A DNA stretch of 59,137 bases from Clostridia bacterium (lineage in GTDB: Bacteria > Bacillota > Clostridia > TANB77 > CAG-508), in the NCBI GenBank assembly GCA_022792395.1, contig JAAWAX010000009.1:1-59137 (forward strand), read 5' to 3'. Shown piece after piece: positions 9,139 through 17,555 of the stretch. A model generated the notes under the pieces. It did no database searches and was not told the origin of the DNA. It worked only from the letters and a program-made list of their open reading frames with translations. Both the position numbers and the translations under genes were made by a program. How positions within the stretch are numbered: the first letter of the stretch is position 1; every line of letters starts with the position of its first letter.

Positions 9139-10800
9139 TTACATCCCCATTTCTTCTATCGCTTTTTCAAATCTTTTAGCCATTCTATCTTTTCCTAAAA
9201 TTTGCATAATTTCATACATATCTGGTGTATTCGTTCTAGCCGTTAAAGCTACTCGTAAAACGGTACTTACATCCCCAACATGTGCTTTATATTGGTCTGG
9301 ATTTGCCTTAAACTCTTTTACTTCTTTGGCATATCCCATTTCTCCTGCTAACTCTTTAATGTTGTCAAACCAAGTTTGTTTATCAAATGATTCATCATAA
9401 TATTTTTCAAGATATAAAGTTAATATTTTTTTGATTTCTTCTTTATCATTTATTACTTGATATGGATATTCTTGTGGCTTTTCATAGAATTTTTCATCAT
9501 ACATGTAGTCTATATTAACTTTTACTTCAGACCATTTTGAAATATCTTTTCTTGGCTTTTTATTGCCTCTTTCAATGCCAAATACCTTTAAGGCATATTC
9601 TTTATCCTCTAACATTTTTACTAGCTCTTCATCATGTTTTTTCGCCCATTTGATAGCCTCTTCATAAACTTTTTCTGCAGTCATTCTTGAAATAACCGTT
9701 TTTCCTACATCTAGTAATTTTATCATATCAAATAAGGCTCCGCTTACACTCATTTTATTTATCTGAAGTTCGAACTCATCCATTGTTTTATCTGGGTTTG
9801 CTCTTCTCCAATTTTCAAAATTTGAGTTTGCAATATTTAACAAATATTCTTTGACAGCTTCCTCTGGTATCCCTTCTTCTTCATAATAACTAACTGCTGC
9901 TTCGGCATCTTTTCTCTTACTTAATTTTCTTTTATTCCCTTCATCATTTTTCATGATTGGTGCTATATGAGCATATTTAGGTGCTTTAAATCCTAATTCA
10001 TGGAATAATTGTAAATGTAATGGTACAGATGATAGCCACTCATCTCCACGAATTACATGAGTTGTCCTCATTAAATGGTCATCTATTGCGTGTGCAAAGT
10101 GATAGGTTGGTAACCCATCTGCTTTGATAATTACAATATCTTGATCATTTTCTGGAAAATCTACATTTCCTTTAATCAAATCATGATGTTTTATTTTTCT
10201 ATCTTCTCTTCCAGGAGATTTAAAACGAATGATGTAACTGTCACCATTTTTGATTTTCTCTGCCATTTCTTCTACAGTATGATTTCTACATTTAGCCCAT
10301 ACTCCATAATATCCTGGTCTTATTTTAGCGACTTCTTGCTTTGCTCTTATCTCTTCTACTTCTTCTGGTGTACAAAAACATGGATACGCTTTACCTTGTT
10401 CGATTAGATATTTCGCATAAGCTTGATAAATTTCTTTTCTTAAAGATTGTTTATATGGTCCATAATTTCCTTTTTCTTCTGTTTCAGAAATCATTCCTTC
10501 ATCTGGCACGATTACAAAGTCTTCTAATGCATTTACAATTCCATTTATTCCATTTTCTACTTCTCTTTTTTGGTCTGTATCTTCCACTCTTAAAAAGAAT
10601 ACCCCTTCTGTTTGCGATGTTAATTTTCTAGCAATTAACGATTGATATAGTCCCCCTATATGTACAAACCCAGTTGGACTTGGTGCAAATCTTGTTACAA
10701 CAGACCCTTCTTTTAATTTTCTTTCTGGATATTTTTCTTCATAATATGCTATTTCCTTTGCTTCTGGAAATATTAAATTCGCTAAATCTTTATAATCCAT
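9139..10800 (-). CDS. gltX: Glutamyl-tRNA synthetase, clostridial type
   Basis: 553 aa class I synthetase that attaches glutamate to tRNA-Glu (and, with GatCAB present, probably to tRNA-Gln). The HIGH motif is in RFAPSPTGFVHIGG and the KMSKS motif reads KLSKRKDAE. The N-terminus has about 40 extra residues before the catalytic core (MDYKDLANLIFPEAKEIAYY), typical of the longer clostridial form. The anticodon-binding domain fills the C-terminal third. ATG preceded by AAGGAGAA. The downstream DUF951 gene is coupled. gatB in this same window fits the indirect Gln-tRNA route. Confidence 0.95.
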   Translation of the reverse strand: MDYKDLANLIFPEAKEIAYYEEKYPERKLKEGSVVTRFAPSPTGFVHIGGLYQSLIARKLTSQTEGVFFLRVEDTDQKREVENGINGIVNALEDFVIVPDEGMISETEEKGNYGPYKQSLRKEIYQAYAKYLIEQGKAYPCFCTPEEVEEIRAKQEVAKIRPGYYGVWAKCRNHTVEEMAEKIKNGDSYIIRFKSPGREDRKIKHHDLIKGNVDFPENDQDIVIIKADGLPTYHFAHAIDDHLMRTTHVIRGDEWLSSVPLHLQLFHELGFKAPKYAHIAPIMKNDEGNKRKLSKRKDAEAAVSYYEEEGIPEEAVKEYLLNIANSNFENWRRANPDKTMDEFELQINKMSVSGALFDMIKLLDVGKTVISRMTAEKVYEEAIKWAKKHDEELVKMLEDKEYALKVFGIERGNKKPRKDISKWSEVKVNIDYMYDEKFYEKPQEYPYQVINDKEEIKKILTLYLEKYYDESFDKQTWFDNIKELAGEMGYAKEVKEFKANPDQYKAHVGDVSTVLRVALTARTNTPDMYEIMQILGKDRMAKRFEKAIEEMGM

Positions 10801-10877
10801 TGTATTTTCTCCTTACTTTTTTCTCTTATTTTTCTTGCTCATTATATCAAATTTCCCCTTGATTTACAAGGCTTAAT

Positions 10878-11017
10878 TTGACTATTTTCAAATTTTATGT
10901 TACCATATAATAAATAGGGCTAATAGCCTCTGTAATTTTCCTTATTCTGCCATATGTCTATATAAGACCTCGTGGCATTTACATAGTAACCCGTAGACTA
11001 ACTTTTGGGAGGTACAT
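10878..11017 (+). promoter_or_regulatory. Promoter and about 105-nt leader of the 11018 gene
   Basis: TTGACT (10878-10883), a 17-bp spacer and TACCAT (10901-10906). The leader holds a small GGGCT/AGCC hairpin and ends with GGGAGG before the ATG. I cannot assign it to a riboswitch class. Confidence 0.4.
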
Positions 11018-11347
11018 ATGAATAATTTATCTAACACACTTTTAGCTATTTTTATTGCTTATAACATTCTCGCCTTGGTTTTCATGGCAATTGATGGAGG
11101 AATAAAACGGTTCCTTGACACTTTCGCTTTTGAAAAAAGCACCTGTATAAAGGTAACTCATCTACTTTCCTCTATCCTGTCGGGAATATTGATTTCTATC
11201 TTTTTTATTTCTACTTCTTGGGTTCTCTTTACCCAGCTTAATGATAAGTCAAACATTAAAGAAGTAGGATTAATATTGGGATTTATGTTTCTTATTTTCT
11301 TCGTTAGTACAGTAAAATTCGACATTCTCCCTGGCAGAAGGAATTAG
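11018..11347 (+). CDS. Membrane protein of unknown function, probably foreign
   Basis: 109 aa with three hydrophobic segments (residues about 8-25, 47-70, 80-98) and a short charged loop between the first two. Codon use differs from the neighbours (CTC, TTC, TCC, CAG, AAG, AGG frequent). It contains an in-frame CGG (11108-11110) read as Arg in GGIKRFLDTF; a +1 skip there would truncate the protein within 14 codons. This suggests a recent arrival from an organism with ordinary CGG use. It has its own promoter and terminator. Family not recognised. Confidence 0.6.
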   Translation: MNNLSNTLLAIFIAYNILALVFMAIDGGIKRFLDTFAFEKSTCIKVTHLLSSILSGILISIFFISTSWVLFTQLNDKSNIKEVGLILGFMFLIFFVSTVKFDILPGRRN

Positions 11348-11368
11348 CGGAGGGCTTTGCCCTCCGCT
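11346..11368. terminator. GC-rich terminator
   Basis: AGCGGAGGGC-TTT-GCCCTCCGCT, a perfect 10-bp stem that overlaps the stop codon of the 11018 gene. It is much more GC-rich than other terminators here, in line with foreign origin of that gene. Confidence 0.8.
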
Positions 11369-11379
11369 ACATTTTTATT

Positions 11380-13326
11380 TTATACCTCCATAATAATTGG
11401 TATAATCATCGGATTTCTTTTTGTCTTCATAAAAATATAATCTCTCAAATTCTCTCTTGTTGTTGATTTGATTGTTGCCCAGTCAGTAATCCCTCTTTCT
11501 TCGCATTTCTTTATTTCATGTCTAACAACAGACTTTACATCATCCATTAAGTTTTCAGACTCTCTTACATAAACAAAACCTCTTGAAATAACATCTGGAC
11601 CTGCCACTACCTCTCCTGTAGAAGAATCCATTGTTAATACAATAACGATCAATCCATCTTGTGACAAATGTTGCCTATCTCTTAAAACAATACTTCCTAC
11701 ATCGCCAACGCCTAATCCGTCTACTAAAATTCTACCACTTGGAACAGAAGTAGTTAAGTCTGCTCCTTCCTCATTAATTTCCAACACTCTACCATTAGAC
11801 ATCATAATAATATTGTCTTTGTCAATTCCCATACTTTGAGCCGTTTCACTATGAGCAATTAATTGTCTATATTCTCCATGTACTGGGATAAAATACTTTG
11901 GTCTAGCTAATGCTAATATTAACTTTTGTTCTTCTTGACACGCATGTCCAGAAACATGTATGGTTTCTAATGAACTATATACAACTTCTGCTCCAATTTG
12001 CATTAAATCATCAATTACTTTTGATACAAATTTTTCATTTCCAGGAATTGGTGTTGCTGAAATAATGACTAAATCATTTGGTGTTATTTTTACCTTTCTA
12101 TGATCCCCTGCAGCCATTCTGGTTAAAGCTGACATTGGTTCTCCTTGACTTCCTGTCGTAATGATTACTAATTGCTCATCTGTATAAGTATTTATCATGT
12201 CAATGTCAATAAAAATATTATCTGGGCAATGAATATAACCTAATTCTTTTGCTGTTTCTATCATGTTTATCATACTTCTACCACATACGGCAATTTTTCG
12301 ATGATATTTTACTGCCGAATTAACAATTTGTTGTACTCTATGCACATTAGAAGCAAAAGTAGCGACTACAATTCTTTTGGTACAATTCAAGAATAATTTA
12401 TCAAATACTTCTCCTATCGAACTTTCTGACATGGTAAAACCTTTTCTTTCGCTATTAGTACTATCTGACATTAAAGCTAAAATACCTTGATTTCCAAGTT
12501 CCGCAATTCTTCCAAAATCCATTATTTTTCCATCAATTGGTGTATAATCTACTTTGAAATCTCCTGTGTGTAATATCGTTCCTGCTGGTGTTGTTATTGC
12601 TAACATTACAGAATCTGGAATACTATGAGAACTTCTAATAAATTCTACTTTAAAGTTTTTTCCAAATGAAATCGTTTGTCCTTGCATCACTTCTATTAAC
12701 TTTGTGCTTCGTAATAACTTATGTTCTTCTAATTTATTTCTAATCAATCCACAAGCAAGTCTAGGTGCATAAATTGGTATATTTATTTTCTTTAATAAAT
12801 ATGGTACATTTCCAATATGATCTTCATGTCCATGTGTTATAATCAAACCTTTGATTTTATCTATATTTTTTTCTAGGTAAGTAATATCTGGTATTACTAA
12901 ATCAACTCCAAGCATGTCATCTTCTGGAAAAGATATTCCACAATCTACTACTATTATTTCATTTTCATATTCAAAAACAGTAATATTTTTTCCTACTTCA
13001 TGCAATCCTCCTAATGGGATGATTTTTAATTTTGAAGCTTTAAAGATAGCATTGTTTTTCTTACTTCTATTTCCTCTACTAGAAGGTCTTCTTTTTCTCT
13101 CTACTTCCGTTTTTTCTACTTTTGTCTCTACATTTTCTTCCGAACTACTGCTTTCTTTTATGTTTTTTGTTTTGTTCGTACTATTTCTTTTGTGATATGG
13201 TCTTGTTGTTTTTTCTTCTTCTTGTAATTTTCTTCTTGGTGTTCTTGTTTCCTTTGTTGTTCTTTCCTTTCTTTCTTTTTTTTCGTAGCTTCTCTTTGGC
13301 TTATTTTCTAATTTTTCTTCTGCCAT
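11380..13326 (-). CDS. rnj: Ribonuclease J
   Basis: 648 aa metallo-beta-lactamase/beta-CASP nuclease that degrades and matures RNA from the 5' end and internally. The first 95 residues are an extra Lys/Arg/Glu-rich, low-complexity extension (KKERKERTTKETRTPRRKL) not needed for catalysis. The core starts at LKIIPLGGLHEVGKN and has the zinc motif THGHEDHIG, then DCGISFPED, TGDFK and, near the end, HVSGHACQEE and PVHGEYR. The family C-terminal domain is complete. AGAGGAGA precedes the ATG. The extension may bind RNA or partner proteins (inference). Confidence 0.94.
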   Translation of the reverse strand: MAEEKLENKPKRSYEKKERKERTTKETRTPRRKLQEEEKTTRPYHKRNSTNKTKNIKESSSSEENVETKVEKTEVERKRRPSSRGNRSKKNNAIFKASKLKIIPLGGLHEVGKNITVFEYENEIIVVDCGISFPEDDMLGVDLVIPDITYLEKNIDKIKGLIITHGHEDHIGNVPYLLKKINIPIYAPRLACGLIRNKLEEHKLLRSTKLIEVMQGQTISFGKNFKVEFIRSSHSIPDSVMLAITTPAGTILHTGDFKVDYTPIDGKIMDFGRIAELGNQGILALMSDSTNSERKGFTMSESSIGEVFDKLFLNCTKRIVVATFASNVHRVQQIVNSAVKYHRKIAVCGRSMINMIETAKELGYIHCPDNIFIDIDMINTYTDEQLVIITTGSQGEPMSALTRMAAGDHRKVKITPNDLVIISATPIPGNEKFVSKVIDDLMQIGAEVVYSSLETIHVSGHACQEEQKLILALARPKYFIPVHGEYRQLIAHSETAQSMGIDKDNIIMMSNGRVLEINEEGADLTTSVPSGRILVDGLGVGDVGSIVLRDRQHLSQDGLIVIVLTMDSSTGEVVAGPDVISRGFVYVRESENLMDDVKSVVRHEIKKCEERGITDWATIKSTTRENLRDYIFMKTKRNPMIIPIIMEV

Positions 13327-13359
13327 GTTTTCTCCTCTTTTCTTTTTCTTTTCTTTGAT

Positions 13360-13661
13360 TTTATTAATAAATAGTTAAAACACGAATGTAAGAAAATGCA
13401 GAAATACAACATCATACATTTTCTATCCATCCCTATACTTATATGTAACATGAAATAAAGTTTAATTCCTATGCCTTTTCTTCTCTCTCAACTATAGCAT
13501 AAGATAAACTTTTCATAAATCTAATCCCTATTATTATTTACTTTTTTTCTCTCTTAATACATTTTTTACTTAATAATAAAATCTCATTCTTTAACAACTA
13601 CATCATTTCGTTGTTATCACTATTGGCTATTATACTATATTTTTCTCAAAAAGTCAAATGC
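13360..13661. other. Gene-free stretch upstream of RNase J
   Basis: About 300 bp of AT-rich sequence between two minus-strand genes. It must hold the promoter of the RNase J gene, but no box pair stands out, and I see no ORF or strong repeat. Confidence 0.4.
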
Positions 13662-13693
13662 AAAAAGAAACCGATTACTAGTCGATTTCTTTT
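13662..13693 (-). terminator. Terminator after the coiled-coil gene
   Basis: On the minus strand AAAGAAATCGA / TCGGTTTCTTT hairpin, starting a few bases after the stop codon and followed by T-rich sequence. Confidence 0.65.
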
Positions 13694-13697
13694 TCTA

Positions 13698-14561
13698 TTA
13701 ATGATTTTCTCCTCTTCCTTCTGGAAGTGCATCTGAATAATCTATAACAATTTTAATTTTTGTAATTGCTTTTACAGCCCTTATAAATTTACTATTTTTA
13801 ATTCTTTCCCATAAACTTGGTTTTGCTTCAAATGTAGTTTCTTGAGCATATTGTTGTTGTTCTACTACTGGTGCTGCTGTTGTTGCTACTTGTTGTACTT
13901 CTTCTGTCACTATATTTTCTTGTATTTCTTCAACTGGTGTTGGGATTGATTTTAGAGCATCTGCTATTTCAATTCCAATATAACTTAATGCTTTTGATCT
14001 ATCTTCAATTCTTTCCATATCAATTTCAATATGTAAGTTTGTCTCTAAATTGTTAATTCTAGCATTTAATAATTTAATAGCATCTTGATAATCTTCTGAT
14101 TCTGCATCTTTTGCTTTTCCTACAATAGTCAAAGTTTCTATCATATCTTCAGAAAATACACCTTCTGCTTTTTTTACTTTTTCTTTCCATTCCTTTTCTC
14201 TTGTTTCTATTTCTGTTGCTTCTAATAATCCTTTTAACCTACTTGCTTGTCCTATGTTTTGTTCTCTTTGTCTAATTAATTCTTCAATTTTTTTAGTATT
14301 TTCTTCAAATTGATTGGTTGCAAATTCAACTAATCCATAAGCTGCCTTATATACACTTGGTGGAAAGTTTTTCTTTTTTGGATATTCTATTAAATATGTT
14401 TTTATGGACTCAATCAAATCTTTAAAGTAAGAATCATCTTCTAGTTGAACGATTTGCTTTTTACTTTTTGGATTAATTAATTTTTGAATTTTATCTATAT
14501 TGGATAAGATTTTTTCTTCTGTGATGACCATTCTCACATTTACTATGCCTGATTTTGACAT
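13698..14561 (-). CDS. Coiled-coil protein of unknown function, 287 aa
   Basis: Start placed at MSKSGIVNVRMVITEEKI because AAAGGAGGTAC lies at the right distance; an upstream in-frame ATG has no such site. Residues about 80-185 are strongly helical and charged (EENTKKIEELIRQREQNIGQ). A Pro/Thr/Val/Gln-rich linker follows, and a basic C-terminal segment (SLWERIKNSKFIRAVKAITK) ends in DYSDALPEGRGENH. No signal peptide or membrane segment. Family not recognised; a structural or scaffold role is only a guess. Confidence 0.65.
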   Translation of the reverse strand: MSKSGIVNVRMVITEEKILSNIDKIQKLINPKSKKQIVQLEDDSYFKDLIESIKTYLIEYPKKKNFPPSVYKAAYGLVEFATNQFEENTKKIEELIRQREQNIGQASRLKGLLEATEIETREKEWKEKVKKAEGVFSEDMIETLTIVGKAKDAESEDYQDAIKLLNARINNLETNLHIEIDMERIEDRSKALSYIGIEIADALKSIPTPVEEIQENIVTEEVQQVATTAAPVVEQQQYAQETTFEAKPSLWERIKNSKFIRAVKAITKIKIVIDYSDALPEGRGENH

Positions 14562-14791
14562 TGCAAAAGTACCTCCTTTTATCTTACGCATACTTGATTT
14601 TATCTTCTTCATTTATCATTATACATTAACTAACAAAAAACTACAAGTAATTTTGTATAATTTTTTTTTATTTTTTTATTACGCAAATATTACAAAAATA
14701 TTACATTTTATTTTTGTATTCGACAAAATCTTAATTTTTCTATGTTATTCAGCAAAACATTCTTTTTTATTAGTATGATAAAACACATTTT

Positions 14792-16510
14792 TTAGTTTAA
14801 TACTGTTTTTATTTCTTCAAATCTTTTTATCTTTTGTGTTGTTGTTTTTATTAAATCTTCCTCTGTAATAGAAACTTCCCTAATATATTTATAAGCTGGC
14901 ATTGTTTTATTTACTTTTTTTATCTCTTGCCAAATACATTCCTTTATTTTTTCTTCTTCCGTTGTTCCGAAGACTTCTTCTACTAATTCTTTATCATAAA
15001 CAACTTTTGCACAAATTTTATAGTCTCCATCTTCTTCTGGTTTTCCATAAACAAAGCTCTCTTTAATTCCTTCTATTTTATTAATTAGCGTTTCTAATTC
15101 TTCTGGATAAATGTTTTTTCCATTTTTTAAAACAATTACAAATTTTTTTCTTCCAGAGATAAAAATGTAACCATCTTTATCAATTTTAGCTAAATCACCT
15201 GTATGTAGCCATCCTTCTTCATCTAATGTTTCTTTAGTCGCTTCCTCATTATTGTAATATCCTAACATAATAGATGGTCCTTTGGCTACTAATTCTCCAA
15301 CACCTTCTTCGTTTGGATTTATTATTTTAACATCTAAACTTGGAAAGGCTTTTCCTATTGAACCTAATCTTCTATATTTATCATCTTCAGCTGCAATTAC
15401 TGGTGAACTTTCTGTTAATCCATACCCTTGATACATCACAACACCCAGTTCATTAAATCCCTTTTCTGCTTCAGGATCTAATGCTGCACCACCTGCTACG
15501 AATAACCTTAATCTTCCCCCTAAATTATCATGGATTTCTTTAAATAATTTTCTTCTAATATCTATTCCTAGTTTTAATAAAAATTGACTGATTTTGATTC
15601 CTTTTTTTACGGTTTCTAATTTTCCTTTTTTCTCAATATTCTTCATCACTTTTTTGTACATACTTTCAAAAAGAATTGGTACAGAAACCATTACTGATAT
15701 ATGATATTCTTTGATATTATCTGCAATATGTCTAATTCCCTCACAAAAAGCAATCGCTGAACCTTTTGAAAGAGGATAAATGAATCCAGTTGTACATTCA
15801 AAGGTATGATGCAATGGTAAAAAAGATAAAAATACATCATTTTCATCTACTTTAATGGTAGAAGCAATATCAAATAAATTAGCACATAAATTTTTATGCG
15901 ATAACATAACAGCTTTTGCCATTGCTGTTGTTCCTGATGTAAATAACATGATTCCCATTTTTTCATTGTCTATTTTAGCTTCTAAAAACTCTTTATTTCC
16001 ATTTTCGATTAACTGTTTCCCTTTGCTTACTAATTCACTTTGCGAATAAATTCCATCTGTTTCTTTCTCTAAATCCATAGATATAAAATATTTTACCTTA
16101 CTATTTTTCTTTTCTCTTATTTCATTCATAATATTATCATATTTATTGGAATAGAAAATCGCTTCTACTTCTGAACGCAAAATCAGGCTTTCTATTTCAT
16201 TATCTGGCAAAGCTTTATCAAGGGGCACGACAACTCCAGTTCCTGTTACTGTTGCTAAATAAGCCACTCCCCACTCATATCTATTTTCTGATATAACAGC
16301 AATCCTTTTATCTTTTAGTCCCATATCAATTAAAGCTGTTCCTAAATGGTTGATGTCTTCTCTTACTTCTCTATGTGTAATTTCTTTGAATTTTTCAGGT
16401 TCTTCTGTTTTAAATAGATAAGCTGGTCTATCTCCATATATTTCTCCTGATTTTTCAAGCATTTCTTTTAAATTCTCATATTTTGGCATTTTATGAACTG
16501 GTTTTCTCAT
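14792..16510 (-). CDS. Long-chain acyl-CoA synthetase (AMP-forming)
   Basis: 572 aa ANL-superfamily enzyme that activates fatty acids through an acyl-adenylate. The P-loop-like MLFTSGTTAMAKAVMLSH is present, then GYGLTESSPVI, the ATP motif (GWLHTGDLAKIDKDGYIFI) and the core GRKKFVIVLKNGKNIYPEELE with the expected Lys-rich hinge. Closest to the FadD15-type, soluble or membrane-associated enzymes. The ATG overlaps the end of an upstream TetR gene by 4 bp (ATGA), so the two form an operon, and fatty acyl ligands may control that regulator (inference). Confidence 0.92.
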   Translation of the reverse strand: MRKPVHKMPKYENLKEMLEKSGEIYGDRPAYLFKTEEPEKFKEITHREVREDINHLGTALIDMGLKDKRIAVISENRYEWGVAYLATVTGTGVVVPLDKALPDNEIESLILRSEVEAIFYSNKYDNIMNEIREKKNSKVKYFISMDLEKETDGIYSQSELVSKGKQLIENGNKEFLEAKIDNEKMGIMLFTSGTTAMAKAVMLSHKNLCANLFDIASTIKVDENDVFLSFLPLHHTFECTTGFIYPLSKGSAIAFCEGIRHIADNIKEYHISVMVSVPILFESMYKKVMKNIEKKGKLETVKKGIKISQFLLKLGIDIRRKLFKEIHDNLGGRLRLFVAGGAALDPEAEKGFNELGVVMYQGYGLTESSPVIAAEDDKYRRLGSIGKAFPSLDVKIINPNEEGVGELVAKGPSIMLGYYNNEEATKETLDEEGWLHTGDLAKIDKDGYIFISGRKKFVIVLKNGKNIYPEELETLINKIEGIKESFVYGKPEEDGDYKICAKVVYDKELVEEVFGTTEEEKIKECIWQEIKKVNKTMPAYKYIREVSITEEDLIKTTTQKIKRFEEIKTVLN

Positions 16511-17076
16511 TTTACTTTCAACCCTTCTATTACTGTATTTTCAAATTCTTTGAATAATTTCATAGTATCTATCTTTTCTTCTCTCCTAGTTTTGTATACT
16601 AAACTAGAACAAATTAAAGCATAAATTTCGGAAGCTATCGCTTGTGGATTCCCTTTTTTAATTTGCCCTACTTCCATTCCTTCTTTTACTATATTTTCTA
16701 TTTGATTAATATATTCTAGTATATGTTTTTGACATTTCTGGTTTCTTGCTTCATGACCCCAAAATTGACTCAATAAAATGGTGATTAAATCTTCATATTT
16801 AACCACTATTTTTATTTGAATTAACACAATTGCTTTAATTTTATCGATATAATTAGAAAATTTAGCTGTTTTAATATCAATACTATTTTGTAACAGCTTT
16901 ATCCCCTCTTCTACCAAGAAGTTAAATATCTCTTCTTTGCTAGAAAAATGATAATATAAGGTTCCTTTTGCTACTCCTACGGTCGCCGTAATTTCTTCAA
17001 TACTGGTAGCATCGTATCCTTTTTCTGCAAATAATTTCATTGATGTTTCAAATATTTTTCTTTTTGTTTTATTCAT
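16507..17076 (-). CDS. TetR-family transcriptional regulator
   Basis: 189 aa from MNKTKRKIFETSMKLFAEKG, chosen because GGAAGGATG sits upstream; a longer in-frame start lacks a site. The HTH is ATSIEEITATVGVAKGTLYYHF, textbook for the family. The C-terminal ligand domain has no diagnostic motif. It is coupled to the acyl-CoA synthetase, which points to a FadR-like lipid regulator. A perfect TGAAC-N5-GTTCA dyad about 95 bp upstream is its likely operator, giving autoregulation of the operon (inference). Confidence 0.9.
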   Translation of the reverse strand: MNKTKRKIFETSMKLFAEKGYDATSIEEITATVGVAKGTLYYHFSSKEEIFNFLVEEGIKLLQNSIDIKTAKFSNYIDKIKAIVLIQIKIVVKYEDLITILLSQFWGHEARNQKCQKHILEYINQIENIVKEGMEVGQIKKGNPQAIASEIYALICSSLVYKTRREEKIDTMKLFKEFENTVIEGLKVK

Positions 17077-17169
17077 ATTTTTAACATCCTTCCTTGAAGG
17101 TTTCTTCCATTTTATAATCGTTTTTATTATATATTTTATTCTATTTTTTTGCAATACTTTTTTTGTTTT

Positions 17170-17184
17170 TGAACGGTTTGTTCA
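17170..17184. promoter_or_regulatory. Palindromic operator upstream of tetR-acyl-CoA synthetase
   Basis: TGAAC-GGTTT-GTTCA, a perfect 5-bp inverted repeat of TetR-operator type in the region expected to hold the operon promoter. Confidence 0.6.
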
Positions 17185-17288
17185 GTTTGGTATGATTTTT
17201 TTCTGTTTCTGAAGAGTAATGAGTCTCATGTATTTTTTCTTAATAAAAATTTATATGTTACAATTCACAGCTTAAATAGCAATTAATA

Positions 17289-17408
17289 AAATTTATTAGT
17301 ATTTTTTCTAAAGCGACTCCCAACAGCGAACAAACTGTAACTAAAGTAACAGTTTGTATCCTTGTTGGTTCCCCCGAATTGTCACTTTAGAAAAAATATA
17401 ATAAATTT
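17289..17408 (+). repeat. Structured hairpin element, copy 2
   Basis: 120-bp imperfect palindrome. The outer stem is AAATTTATTA...TATTTTTTCTAAAG with its complement. Inside it are GAC/GTC, TCCCAAC paired as CCAAC/GTTGG, a pyrimidine bulge TTCCCCCGAATT, and an apical ACAAACTGT/ACAGTTTGT hairpin. It is the same family as 4309-4420 in the opposite orientation. CCAAT/ATTGG there becomes CCAAC/GTTGG here, and the apical stem also changes on both sides, which is covariation. It fills most of the gap between tetR and the LonB-like gene. Confidence 0.75.
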
Positions 17409-17555
17409 AATATGAAAATTAACATGTGAATTGCAACATTTGTATATTTTTTTAATCATTTTTTTACAAATTTCTCTTTACTTTTTTAATTAACTAATAT
17501 AAAATATTTTTAAATTGGATATACTATCAAAAGAAGAGAAAGGAATGAAAAACAA

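Noticed and set aside
10913..11017. Riboswitch in the leader of the 11018 gene
   Set aside because: Only one short hairpin is evident and no known aptamer core could be recognised.
17170..17184. LexA/DinR box
   Set aside because: GAAC and GTTC are present, but the spacing and the tetR-lipid gene context fit a TetR operator better.
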